A DNA stretch of 8,597 nucleotides from Chloroflexota bacterium. GTDB lineage: Bacteria > Chloroflexota > UBA5177 > JANWHV01. Both the position numbers and the translations under genes were made by a program. The stretch is from assembly GCA_025450375.1 (NCBI GenBank), contig JANWHO010000321.1, positions 1-8,597 on the forward strand, written 5' to 3'. Numbering within the stretch: the first letter of the stretch is position 1; each line of letters opens with the position of its first letter. This document shows, one piece after another, positions 1 through 6,477 of this stretch. The notes beneath the pieces were generated by a model. It did not search any database. It was given only the letters and a program-made list of their open reading frames with translations, and was not told the origin of the DNA.

Positions 1-301
1 GGAGGCCCGCCCTCCCCACGGTCGCCACCAGGACCAGGTCGGCATCGGGATGTGACGCCAGCGCCTCCATGGCCTCGGGACCGCGGCCAATCGCGGATCC
101 TGCCGGGAACTCCACCGCTGGCTCGCTCCCATCGCCGATCACGATGTGGCGCACCATGAACTCCGCCGCCTGCTCCGCCAGGCGCCCCTGGCGCCGGGCC
201 GCCAGCCCGATTACTTGCAGACGGTCTGGGAAGCGGCGCGCTACGTCCAGTGTCTGCTCGCCCACCGACCCGGTGCTGCCCAGGATTCCGATTCGTTTCA
301 T
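1..301 (-). CDS. dxr: 1-deoxy-D-xylulose 5-phosphate reductoisomerase, N-terminal part (cut by window edge)
   Basis: The first 100 residues of DXR are visible; the rest lies beyond base 1. DXR (IspC) is a cytosolic enzyme that rearranges and reduces 1-deoxy-D-xylulose 5-phosphate to 2-C-methyl-D-erythritol 4-phosphate using NADPH, the first committed step of the MEP isoprenoid pathway. The protein opens with MKRIGILGSTGSVG, the family's dinucleotide-binding loop (G8-G14), followed by EQTLDV. ADLVLVATVGRAGL at residues 87-100 is also typical of the Rossmann-type domain. The ATG at 301-299 overlaps the cdsA stop as ATGA, so the two genes are probably translationally coupled. The active-site and C-terminal domains cannot be judged. 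The position after cdsA is the usual one in this gene cluster, and the product feeds the isoprenoid chain made by the upstream uppS. Confidence 0.95.
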   Translation of the reverse strand, partial: MKRIGILGSTGSVGEQTLDVARRFPDRLQVIGLAARRQGRLAEQAAEFMVRHIVIGDGSEPAVEFPAGSAIGRGPEAMEALASHPDADLVLVATVGRAGL

Positions 302-1104
302 GGGAAGAGCAGCCGCCAGTAGAAGGTCAGGGTGACCGCGAACAGCAAACTATCGATGCGATCCAACACCCCTCCATGTCCGGGAATGATCGTCCCCGAG
401 TCCTTGACCCCCGCCTCACGCTTGAGGAGCGACTCCACCAGGTCACCGCCCTGAGCCGCGGCGCTCACGCTTATCCCGATCAAGGGAATCTCGGCCCAGG
501 GCACGTGCAATCCAGCCACCGCTGCCACGACGATCGCTGCCGCGAGTCCGGCCACCAGGCCGCCCGCCGCGCCCTCGGCGGTTTTCTTGGGGCTAATCGC
601 GGCAAAGAATGCGCGTCGGCCGAACCGCCGGCCCACGAAGAAGGCGCCAATATCCGTGCTCCAGGTGACCGCGCAGGCAAGAATGGTCCAACTCAAGCCT
701 TGGCGAGTAGCGCGGAGGAGGAGGAAGTGTGAGCCCAACCCAACCAGGTACAGGATCGATGCCGCGGCCATGGCCCAGGCCAGGAACCGTCGGGCCGGAG
801 GGCCGCCGGCGAGCAGCATCCCCAGGCTGGCCATCAGGGCCACGGCCGCGATCACCTGGGCGCCATATCTGTGGTCGAATCCCAGTTGGATTCCTCCCAG
901 CACCATCACCGAGGCCGCCACCGCGAGGTAGCGCCAGCGCGGTTCGGCGGGCGCCTGGCCGAAGGTCGCGAAGAGGCCGGTGGCTTCCCAGACTCCAATC
1001 CCGCCCATCACCGCGATCCCCGCGAAATACGGCAGTCCCCCCAGGATGGCCAGGGCGATCATCACCGGGGCCAGGACAAGGGCGCTGACCACCCGCGCCA
1101 TCAT
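298..1104 (-). CDS. cdsA: Phosphatidate cytidylyltransferase (CDP-diacylglycerol synthase)
   Basis: An integral membrane enzyme that condenses phosphatidic acid with CTP to give CDP-diacylglycerol and pyrophosphate, the branch point of bacterial phospholipid synthesis. The 268-residue protein is made mostly of hydrophobic segments from residue 5 onward. The C-terminal half carries the family landmarks: D151-IGAFFVGRRFG, SPKKTAEG at 171-178, GDLVESLLKR at 220-229, KD at 234-235, and PGHGGVLDRIDS at 241-252. Together these match the classical CDS signature S-x2-KR-x4-KD ... P-x-HGG-x2-DR-x-D without a gap. The start is one of two adjacent ATG codons at 1104 and 1101, only 6 bp after the uppS stop. 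The stop overlaps the dxr start by 4 bp. The close packing suggests one mRNA with uppS and dxr. Length and motifs look normal for a functional enzyme. Confidence 0.97.
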   Translation of the reverse strand: MMARVVSALVLAPVMIALAILGGLPYFAGIAVMGGIGVWEATGLFATFGQAPAEPRWRYLAVAASVMVLGGIQLGFDHRYGAQVIAAVALMASLGMLLAGGPPARRFLAWAMAAASILYLVGLGSHFLLLRATRQGLSWTILACAVTWSTDIGAFFVGRRFGRRAFFAAISPKKTAEGAAGGLVAGLAAAIVVAAVAGLHVPWAEIPLIGISVSAAAQGGDLVESLLKREAGVKDSGTIIPGHGGVLDRIDSLLFAVTLTFYWRLLFP

Positions 1105-1110
1105 GGGCGG

Positions 1111-1848
1111 TTACAGCTTTCCATATTTTCGATGCCGCCCAGCGTACGACTCCACGGCCTCCCGGAGATCCTCTGGCCCAAAATCGGGCCACAGTTTCGG
1201 GCTGGCGTAGTACTCGCTGTACGCCGCCTGCCAGATCAGAAAATTCGAGAGACGCATCTCGCCGGCCGTGCGGAGAATGAGGTCGGGATCCGGCAAGCCG
1301 GCGGTAGACAGGTAACGGTCGACCAGCCCCTCCGTCACCTCCTCTGGGGCTACTCCCTCGGCCACGATTCGGCGAACCGCTCGGGTGATCTCGTCGCGCC
1401 CACCATAGTTGAAGGCGATGTTCAAGTGAAGGCGAGTGTTGTCTCGGGTGAGCGCCACCGCGTCTCGGATTGCCTGGGCCAGCAACTTGTTCACCCCATC
1501 AAAGGAGCCGATGTGCGCGACCCGGACCCCCTGTCTATGCAGATTCGCGGTTTCGCGCCGGCTGATCAGGGTGAAGAGGCGCATCAGGCCGCTTACCTCA
1601 TCGGTGGGGCGGCCCCAGTTCTCGGTGGAAAAGGCGAAGAGAGTCAGCACCTCGATCCCCAGATCGATCGCGGCGGGGACGATACGCTGGATATTGTCTA
1701 CTCCCTGGCGATGCCCTTCCAGGCGCGGACGATGACGGCGCTGGGCCCAGCGCCCGTTCCCGTCCATGATAATCGCCACATGCCGGGGCACGCCGCTGGG
1801 TTCCGTGGTGGGCCTGTCCGCGATCTCGGCCGGTCGGGGGGCGCTCAC
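1111..1848 (-). CDS. uppS: Isoprenyl transferase (undecaprenyl diphosphate synthase family)
   Basis: A cis-prenyltransferase that extends farnesyl diphosphate with isopentenyl diphosphate to make the C55 lipid carrier used in peptidoglycan synthesis. The 245-residue protein has HVAIIMDGNGRWA at 23-35, with D29 matching the catalytic Mg/diphosphate-binding Asp, then EGHRQG at 44-49, FAFSTENWGRP at 71-81, and DLILRTAGEMRLSNFLIW at 189-206. That last block contains R193, R199 and S201, which bind the IPP diphosphate; E212 follows. The start is GTG at 1848, with GGAAAAG upstream as a modest ribosome-binding site. The first ~20 residues, before VPRHVAIIMDG, are polar and probably disordered, so a slightly later start is possible. 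It lies 35 bp after frr and 6 bp before cdsA. Chain length cannot be read from sequence alone; undecaprenyl is inferred from the single-copy-style context. Confidence 0.96.
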   Translation of the reverse strand: MSAPRPAEIADRPTTEPSGVPRHVAIIMDGNGRWAQRRHRPRLEGHRQGVDNIQRIVPAAIDLGIEVLTLFAFSTENWGRPTDEVSGLMRLFTLISRRETANLHRQGVRVAHIGSFDGVNKLLAQAIRDAVALTRDNTRLHLNIAFNYGGRDEITRAVRRIVAEGVAPEEVTEGLVDRYLSTAGLPDPDLILRTAGEMRLSNFLIWQAAYSEYYASPKLWPDFGPEDLREAVESYAGRHRKYGKL

Positions 1849-1883
1849 GCTATCTTTTCCGCCTTCAGGTGGGTGGTAGAGTG

Positions 1884-2441
1884 CTAGACCGCGAGAATCT
1901 CGGCTTCCTTGGCACTGCCCAGGTTTTCCATCTCCTGGACACTGCGGTCGGTGAGCTTCTGGAGGCGCTCGGTGGCCCGCCGAACCTCGTCGGCCGTAGC
2001 GCTTTTGTCTTTCTCCTGCGCCTTGAGCTTATCATGCACCTCGCGCCGCACGTTCCGAATCGCGACTTTGTGCTCCTCCAGCTTTTTGTGGAGCATCTTC
2101 ACCATATCACGCCGGCGATCCTCGGTGAGCGGGGGCACGACTACCCGCAGATTCGTTCCGTCATTGGTGGGGTTGAATCCCAGATCGGCTTTCCGAATCG
2201 CCTTATCGATGTCGTTAATGGCCGAGCGGTCGAACGGGGCGATCACCAAAGATCTTGCATCGGCCGCGCTGATCGAGGCGAGTTGATTGATCGGAGTGGG
2301 ACTCCCATAATACTCCACCACTACACCCTCCACCAGGGCGGGGGACGCGCGGCCGGTCCGGACCGTCGCCATGTCGTGTACCAGCGCCTCTATCGCTTTT
2401 TGCATCCGACGCTCACCATCATCAAGAAGTTCCTGGGTCAT
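1884..2441 (-). CDS. frr: Ribosome recycling factor
   Basis: RRF works with EF-G to split the post-termination ribosome into subunits so that it can be reused. The 185-residue protein has the family's usual length and covers both domains. The N-terminal helix of the three-helix bundle includes ATVRTGRASPALVEGV (25-40). The small beta domain includes YYGSPTPINQLASISAADAR (44-63), and the remaining helices of the bundle include LTEDRRRDMVKMLHKKLEEH and the long charged C-terminal part. The ATG at 2441 is preceded by AGGAG (minus-strand reading of 2453-2449) at 7 nt, the clearest Shine-Dalgarno in the operon after that of rpsB, as fits a highly expressed translation factor. It follows pyrH by 32 bp and precedes uppS by 35 bp. 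Nothing is missing or unusual. Confidence 0.97.
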   Translation of the reverse strand: MTQELLDDGERRMQKAIEALVHDMATVRTGRASPALVEGVVVEYYGSPTPINQLASISAADARSLVIAPFDRSAINDIDKAIRKADLGFNPTNDGTNLRVVVPPLTEDRRRDMVKMLHKKLEEHKVAIRNVRREVHDKLKAQEKDKSATADEVRRATERLQKLTDRSVQEMENLGSAKEAEILAV

Positions 2442-2473
2442 TGTCGTGCTCCTCTCTTGCTCGGCAGGCGCCG

Positions 2474-3202
2474 TTAGCTTACCAGGCCGGGCCGCTCGCC
2501 CGCCGCCACCAGCGTACCCACGTCCTGTCCCCGCACCGCCCGCTCGATGTTGTCGGGCCCTTCGAGGTTGAACACAATGATCGGCAGGTTATTCTCCTTG
2601 CAGAGGGCGAACGCGGTACTGTCCATTACTTTCAGTTCACGGCCCAGGGCAGTGTAGTAATCGAGCCGCTCGTAGCGCTGGGCGCTGCCATCCGTTTCCG
2701 GGTCGGCGGTATAGATGCCATCGACACGAGTAGCCTTGAGCAATACCTCGCATTTGAGCTCGATTGCCCGGAGCGCCGCCGCCGTGTCGGTGGTGAAATA
2801 GGGGTTGCCGGTTCCGGCGGCCAGGATGACTACCCGGCCCTTTTCCAGGTGGCGCATCGCCCGTCCCCGGATGAAGGGCTCGGCTACCGCGTCCATGGCG
2901 ATCGCGGTCTGAACCCTGGTGTCCACATGGTTCCGTTCCAACGCGTCCTTGAGAGCCAGGGCATTGAGCACGGTAGCCAGCATCCCCATATAATCGGCGG
3001 TCGCGCGATCCATCCCGGCCGTACTGGCCGAAAGGCCGCGGAAGATGTTGCCGCCGCCGACCACAATCGCCATTTCCACGTTCAATTCGCGTACGCGCGC
3101 CACCTGGGTGGCGATTCGCTGCACCACCGCCGGGTCGATCCCGTAGCCGGCCTCGCCCACCAGCGCTTCCCCACTCAGTTTCAGCAGTACGCGACGGTAC
3201 AT
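2474..3202 (-). CDS. pyrH: UMP kinase
   Basis: A cytosolic amino-acid-kinase-family enzyme that phosphorylates UMP to UDP in de novo pyrimidine synthesis; bacterial forms are hexameric. I place the start at ATG 3202, giving 242 residues from [14 protein letters not shown]. An in-frame start 26 codons upstream would add polar sequence inside the end of tsf, which has no counterpart in the family. Landmarks are KLSGEAL (8-14), [10 protein letters not shown] (47-56, phosphate-binding Gly loop), [17 protein letters not shown] (64-80), [16 protein letters not shown] (128-143), [13 protein letters not shown] (156-168) and [15 protein letters not shown] (193-207). The start lies 7 bp after the tsf stop; GGGGAG, spanning the end of tsf, can act as the ribosome-binding site, so the two are probably coupled. 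The tsf-pyrH-frr order is widespread in bacteria. Confidence 0.97.
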   Translation of the reverse strand: MYRRVLLKLSGEALVGEAGYGIDPAVVQRIATQVARVRELNVEMAIVVGGGNIFRGLSASTAGMDRATADYMGMLATVLNALALKDALERNHVDTRVQTAIAMDAVAEPFIRGRAMRHLEKGRVVILAAGTGNPYFTTDTAAALRAIELKCEVLLKATRVDGIYTADPETDGSAQRYERLDYYTALGRELKVMDSTAFALCKENNLPIIVFNLEGPDNIERAVRGQDVGTLVAAGERPGLVS

Positions 3203-3209
3203 GGACTCT

Positions 3210-3800
3210 TTACTCCCCAATCTTGAATCGCGCGAATCGACCGACCCGGACATTCTCGCCGGTTTTCGCTCCGACCTCAAGAATCAACTGGCGAATTGAT
3301 CGTTTAGGATCGCGGACATAGGGCTGATCGAGCAGAGCGACTTCCTGTACCCAGTTCTCGACCCGGCCCGGTAGCTCCGTCTCGATGTCCCTCTCGGTCG
3401 TTCCGGTGAGGCGCAATTGCTCGGCGATGGACTCGCGCTCACGCGCGATCATGTCCTCGGGAATGGCCGACTTCTCTCGGTAGAGGGGATTCGCGGCGGC
3501 GATATGCAAGGCTATTTCACGGGCAAGGGTGCCGAAGTCCTCGGTGCGTGACACGAAATCGGTCTCGCACAGAAGCTCCACGATGGCGCCCAGTTGTCCA
3601 TTAGCGTGGCGATAGAACTCTACCAGACCCTGGTTGGTTTCGCGGGTTGGATCCTTGGGGCCGCGCATCCCCTTTTCCTTGAGCAGGGCCTCCGCCTTGG
3701 CGATGCTCCCTTCGCTCTCGACAAGCGCCTTCCGGCAATCCATGATTCCGGCGCCGGTGCGCTCGCGCAGTTCCTTCACGAGCTGCGCACTGATTTCCAT
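3210..3800 (-). CDS. tsf: Elongation factor Ts (short form)
   Basis: EF-Ts is the guanine-nucleotide exchange factor that regenerates EF-Tu-GTP. The product is 196 residues, far shorter than the ~280-residue E. coli protein and similar to the compact Thermus type, which has a single core subdomain and dimerises. The N-terminal UBA-like domain reads [20 protein letters not shown] (7-26). The EF-Tu-contacting motif TDFV sits at 80-83, the same numbering as in E. coli. [15 protein letters not shown] (155-169) is the usual C-terminal block. Position 77, just before C-E-TDFV, is Leu where I expect Asn in most homologues (V-E-L-N-C-x-TDFV). The start is ATG 3800, after a purine-rich AGAAAGAGAGAA stretch. 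It follows rpsB after a 99-bp spacer holding a strong hairpin. Confidence 0.96.
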   Translation of the reverse strand: MEISAQLVKELRERTGAGIMDCRKALVESEGSIAKAEALLKEKGMRGPKDPTRETNQGLVEFYRHANGQLGAIVELLCETDFVSRTEDFGTLAREIALHIAAANPLYREKSAIPEDMIARERESIAEQLRLTGTTERDIETELPGRVENWVQEVALLDQPYVRDPKRSIRQLILEVGAKTGENVRVGRFARFKIGE

Positions 3801-3824
3801 CTACATTCTCTCTTTCTCGCTGAA

Positions 3825-3851
3825 CGGCGGGCGGTACGAAACCGCCCGCCG
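3825..3851 (-). promoter_or_regulatory. Perfect 11-bp GC-rich hairpin in the rpsB-tsf spacer
   Basis: On the transcribed strand the arms are CGGCGGGCGGT and ACCGCCCGCCG, separated by a five-base TTCGT loop. The stem has no mismatch and 10 of its 11 pairs are G-C. It lies 48 nt after the rpsB stop and 24 nt before the tsf start. What follows is TTCAGCGAGA, with no run of T, so it is not a canonical intrinsic terminator. It could be a partial terminator or attenuator setting the rpsB:tsf ratio, or an mRNA processing or stability element protecting the rpsB 3' end. The structure is certain from the sequence; the function is inference. Confidence 0.6.
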
Positions 3852-3899
3852 CCCTTGCTCTGTTACGCGGAAGGCTTTCCCGCCTCCGGGGGTGTCCTC

Positions 3900-4763
3900 C
3901 TACTCGGCGGCGACCGGCTCCTCGGCCGGTGGCGCCAGGTCAAGCTCGTTTTCGGCGACAATCGGCTGTTCGGGGACCACGATCACCGGGGCCGGTTGGT
4001 CGTATTCGTTCGGAGTGGGGGAGAAGCTCAGATCCTCGCCGCTGACCGCGCTCGGTTCCAGGTCGGCGAACGCCGACTCACGGGCCTGCTTCCCTTCAAT
4101 GATCGCGTCGGCAATTTTGCTGGTCAGCAATCGAACCGCCCGAATGGCGTCGTCATTGGCCGGGATTGGGTACTGAACCTCATCGGGATCACTATTGGTG
4201 TCCAGAAGGGCGATGACGGGAATCTCCAGCCGGGTGGCTTCTTGAATGGCCAACCGCTCCTTATGGGTGTCGATAATGAACAGGGCATCTGGAAGCCGAT
4301 TCATTCCCTTGACCCCGCCCAGAATTCGGTTGAGTTTGGTGATTTCTTCTTGAATGCGCAAGGTCTCGCGCTTGGTCCGTTTGGCCATGTCGCCGTTCCG
4401 AACCTGATTCTCCAGATCCACCATGCGGCGGAGCCGTTGCTGGATGGTGGAGAAGTTGGTGAGCATTCCGCCCAACCACCGCTGGTTCACAAAGTACATG
4501 CCACAGCGACGCGCTTCCTCGGCTACCGCCTCCTGGGCCTGCTTCTTGGTGCCGACGAAGAGGACCGTGCGGCCACCCTCCGCCAGCTCGCGAGCATACT
4601 CGTACGCGGTCTGCAGCCGATGCACGGTCTGCTGGAGATCAAGGATGTGGATGCCGTTCCGTTCGGTAAAGATAAACTCGCGCATCTTGGGATTCCAGCG
4701 TCGGGTCTGATGCCCGAAATGCACGCCGGATTCAAGAAGCTGACGCATGCTTGCCACTGCCAT
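3900..4763 (-). CDS. rpsB: Small ribosomal subunit protein uS2
   Basis: S2 is a 30S subunit protein bound near the head-platform junction, where it is needed for S1 binding and initiation. I choose ATG 4763 (287 residues) because AGGAGG lies 10 nt upstream; a longer in-frame reading would place that Shine-Dalgarno inside the gene. Landmarks are [19 protein letters not shown] (9-27), [17 protein letters not shown] (30-46), [12 protein letters not shown] (67-78), [17 protein letters not shown] (91-107), [13 protein letters not shown] (157-169) and [13 protein letters not shown] (181-193). The conserved core ends near residue 228. Residues 229-287 form an acidic, Pro/Glu/Ala-rich tail with little aromatic content, absent from the ~240-residue E. 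coli protein and probably disordered. It heads the translation-envelope operon and follows a structured leader. Confidence 0.97.
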   Translation of the reverse strand: MAVASMRQLLESGVHFGHQTRRWNPKMREFIFTERNGIHILDLQQTVHRLQTAYEYARELAEGGRTVLFVGTKKQAQEAVAEEARRCGMYFVNQRWLGGMLTNFSTIQQRLRRMVDLENQVRNGDMAKRTKRETLRIQEEITKLNRILGGVKGMNRLPDALFIIDTHKERLAIQEATRLEIPVIALLDTNSDPDEVQYPIPANDDAIRAVRLLTSKIADAIIEGKQARESAFADLEPSAVSGEDLSFSPTPNEYDQPAPVIVVPEQPIVAENELDLAPPAEEPVAAE

Positions 4764-4773
4764 GCCTATGTAT

Positions 4774-4779
4774 CCTCCT
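4774..4779 (-). promoter_or_regulatory. Shine-Dalgarno of rpsB
   Basis: AGGAGG on the minus strand, 10 nt before ATG 4763. It is a full-strength match to the anti-SD and decides the start: the longer in-frame reading (to 4799) would bury it within codons. A 4-bp GGTT-CTA-AACC stem (4784-4794) ends 4 nt upstream of it, so local folding may affect its access. Confidence 0.85.
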
Positions 4780-4811
4780 GGTTGGTTTAGAACCTCCACC
4801 GGCGTCCCCTC

Positions 4812-4893
4812 GTTACCCTCGCCCCACGTGGGACAACCAGGGCACGATCAACCGGTGTGTGTATTTGGCTGGGAGCCAAGTACAGAGGGTAAC
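4812..4893 (-). promoter_or_regulatory. Possible structured rpsB 5' leader (three-way junction)
   Basis: Read on the minus strand, a 9-nt arm GTTACCCTC (4893-4885) pairs perfectly with GAGGGTAAC (4820-4812). Two hairpins lie between them: TTGGCT-CCC-AGCCAA (4879-4865, 6 bp) and GTCCC-ACGT-GGGGC (4834-4821, 5 bp including one G-U). The second abuts the closing stem, so the whole can form a three-way junction ending 32 nt before the rpsB Shine-Dalgarno. In E. coli S2 represses rpsB-tsf through the rpsB 5' UTR; by analogy this may be an S2-responsive leader. The pairing is seen in sequence; the role is inference, and no promoter was found that would clearly place the whole element in the mRNA. 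Confidence 0.4.
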
Positions 4894-4920
4894 ACGACGG
4901 CCAATGCACGGCAAACCACG

Positions 4921-4960
4921 GATCGGTCCGATCGGTCGGATCCGACCGATCGGACCGATC
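4921..4960. repeat. Perfect 40-bp palindrome of 9-bp-spaced GATC units, candidate terminator
   Basis: The two 20-base halves are exact reverse complements, centred on GGATCC. GATC occurs at 4921, 4930, 4939, 4948 and 4957, exactly every 9 bp, in units such as GATCGGTCC and GATCGGACC. The symmetry breaks immediately outside at both ends. It begins 6 nt after the hslU stop, so the hslU transcript would end in a near-uninterrupted 18-bp stem. On the minus strand it is followed by CGTGGTTTGCC, with no T-run, so it would be an atypical terminator that could serve both strands equally. Other options are a family of dispersed intergenic repeats, or a cluster of sites for a GATC-recognising methylase or binding protein. 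Confidence 0.75.
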
Positions 4961-4966
4961 GGAAGA

Positions 4967-6412
4967 CTAGAGAATGTAGCGGCTAAGATCCGGGTTCGCG
5001 GCGATGGCCGCCAGCTCCTTGAGGACGAACGCCTTGTCCACCACCACGGTGTCGCCGCCTCGCTCGCTGGCGGTGAAGTTCAGATCCTCGAGCACTTTTT
5101 CCACGATCGTATGGAGCCGCCGAGCGCCGATGTTCTCCATCCGCTCGTTCATCTCCCAGGCGACCCGCGCCATTTCCTTGAGCCCGTCCTCCGAGAACTC
5201 CAGATCCACGTTCTCCATTTTGAGCAGGGCTTGATATTGCTTGGTTAGGGCATTATTCGGCTGGGTCAGGATGGTCACGAAGTCGTCATAGGTGAGAGTG
5301 TCCAACTCGACCCTGATCGGGAAACGGCCCTGGAGCTCGGGAATGAGGTCGGAAGGCTTGACCCGACCAAAGGCTCCGGCCCCCACGAAGAGGACATGGT
5401 CGGTTTTGACCGGACCATACCGGGTGCTGACCGACGAGCCTTCGACGATCGGCAATAAATCCCGCTGCACGCCCTCGCCCGAAACGTCGGGGCCGATCTC
5501 GTTGCCCCGGCTGACAATCTTGTCGATCTCGTCGATGAAGACGATCGCCCCTTGTTCGACTTTCTCTATCGCCGTGTCCACGACCTGGTCCCAATCGACC
5601 AACCGGTTGGACTCCTCCTGAATCAGGAGCCGGCGCGCTTCCTTGACCGGAAGTTGGCGCGAACGCTTCCGCTGGCTGTGCATATGGGTGACGAAATCCT
5701 GGAATGCCTCGCTCATGTCGTCGCTGGACATCCCGGCGCTGAACTCCATGGCCGGCCAGGCGCCATCCTCGGGTTCCAGTTCGATCTCGACAATATGCTC
5801 CTCCAGCTTTTGCTCGGCCAACATTTTCGCCACCGCCTTGCGCCGGCGCTTTAGTTTTGCCGAATCGACGACCACCTTCTTTACGTCGGCTTTTCCGTCT
5901 ACTTTGGCGTCCACGACTGGCCGGGGTTCCCGGCGATTCTCGTCCGCCCCGTTCTGGTTTCCTTCGGCGGCGGACCCATCGAGCGAGGTGACCAGATAGG
6001 TGATGAGCTTCTCGGTGGCGAGCCCCTCCGCCTGCGAACGCACTTCCTGCTGGCGGGCCTCCTGTACCATGTTCACGGCGGTATCGATCAGGTCGCGGAC
6101 AATCGACTCCACGTCGCGTCCCACATACCCCACCTCGGTAAACTTGGTCGCCTCGACCTTGATAAACGGCACATCGGCCAGCTTGGCCAATCTGCGGGCC
6201 AACTCGGTCTTCCCCACCCCGGTGGGTCCAATCATCAGGATGTTCTTGGGAGTGATCTCGTCGCGAAAATCCTTGGGGACGAGTTGGCGGCGGTATCGGT
6301 TCCGCAGCGCGACCGCAAGCGCACGCTTAGCTTTAGGTTGGCCCACGATGTACTTATCGAGTTCCACAACCGCCTGCCGGGGCGTCAACGACTCGAGCTT
6401 CTTCTCGTCCAT
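4967..6412 (-). CDS. hslU: ATP-dependent protease ATPase subunit HslU
   Basis: An AAA+ hexameric unfoldase (ClpY) that binds, unfolds and feeds substrates to the HslV peptidase in the cytosol. From ATG 6412 the protein is 481 residues. Landmarks are SLTPRQAVVELDKYIVGQ (8-25), Walker A GPTGVGKT (62-69), the pore loop GYVG (95-98), Walker B VFIDEID (291-297), GAFGRVKPSDLIPELQGRFP (346-365) and the sensor-2 region NIGARRLHTIVEKVLED (427-443). It ends in SRYIL, the C-terminal tail that inserts between HslV subunits and activates them. The intermediate I-domain (about 110-245) contains a polar, low-complexity stretch at ~144-185 that helps make the protein longer than E. coli HslU (443). AGAAGG 8 nt upstream fixes the start; a GTG 22 codons further up is not needed. 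It lies 65 bp after hslV. Confidence 0.97.
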   Translation of the reverse strand: MDEKKLESLTPRQAVVELDKYIVGQPKAKRALAVALRNRYRRQLVPKDFRDEITPKNILMIGPTGVGKTELARRLAKLADVPFIKVEATKFTEVGYVGRDVESIVRDLIDTAVNMVQEARQQEVRSQAEGLATEKLITYLVTSLDGSAAEGNQNGADENRREPRPVVDAKVDGKADVKKVVVDSAKLKRRRKAVAKMLAEQKLEEHIVEIELEPEDGAWPAMEFSAGMSSDDMSEAFQDFVTHMHSQRKRSRQLPVKEARRLLIQEESNRLVDWDQVVDTAIEKVEQGAIVFIDEIDKIVSRGNEIGPDVSGEGVQRDLLPIVEGSSVSTRYGPVKTDHVLFVGAGAFGRVKPSDLIPELQGRFPIRVELDTLTYDDFVTILTQPNNALTKQYQALLKMENVDLEFSEDGLKEMARVAWEMNERMENIGARRLHTIVEKVLEDLNFTASERGGDTVVVDKAFVLKELAAIAANPDLSRYIL

Positions 6413-6420
6413 GGGTAGTA

Positions 6421-6426
6421 CCTTCT
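6421..6426 (-). promoter_or_regulatory. Shine-Dalgarno of hslU
   Basis: AGAAGG on the minus strand, 8 nt before ATG 6412. It supports that start over the upstream in-frame GTG at 6478, whose added residues (MCLRLDGKACATPL...) do not resemble any HslU N-terminus. Confidence 0.8.
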
Positions 6427-6477
6427 CAAAAACGTTCAACGGTGTCGCACATGCCTTGCCATCGAGGCGCAAGCACA

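Noticed and set aside
871..1887. Long plus-strand reading frame (338 codons) opposite uppS and cdsA
   Set aside because: It lies antisense to two genes with clear family motifs, has no recognisable domain, and is the kind of open antisense frame expected in GC-rich coding DNA.
3594..4790. Long plus-strand reading frame (398 codons) opposite rpsB and tsf
   Set aside because: It mirrors rpsB and the start of tsf on the other strand, crosses the intergenic hairpin, and its translation shows no domain or membrane pattern.
4886..4914. Promoter-like pair TTGCCG - 17 bp - TACCCT upstream of rpsB (minus strand)
   Set aside because: The -10 matches only 3 of 6 bases and overlaps the 5' arm of the possible leader stem, so both cannot be used. 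It is too weak to list as a feature.
4751..5248. Plus-strand frame with repeated DRS/DRT or IGRI/IGPI-like residues
   Set aside because: The repeats are just the translation of the 9-bp GATC palindrome, and the remainder is antisense to hslU.
6413..6477. Possible terminator between hslV and hslU
   Set aside because: Only a weak, bulged CTTGC/GCAAG pairing is present and the T-run (GTTTTTGAG) is not preceded by a stem; this is more likely a simple spacer in a shared mRNA.
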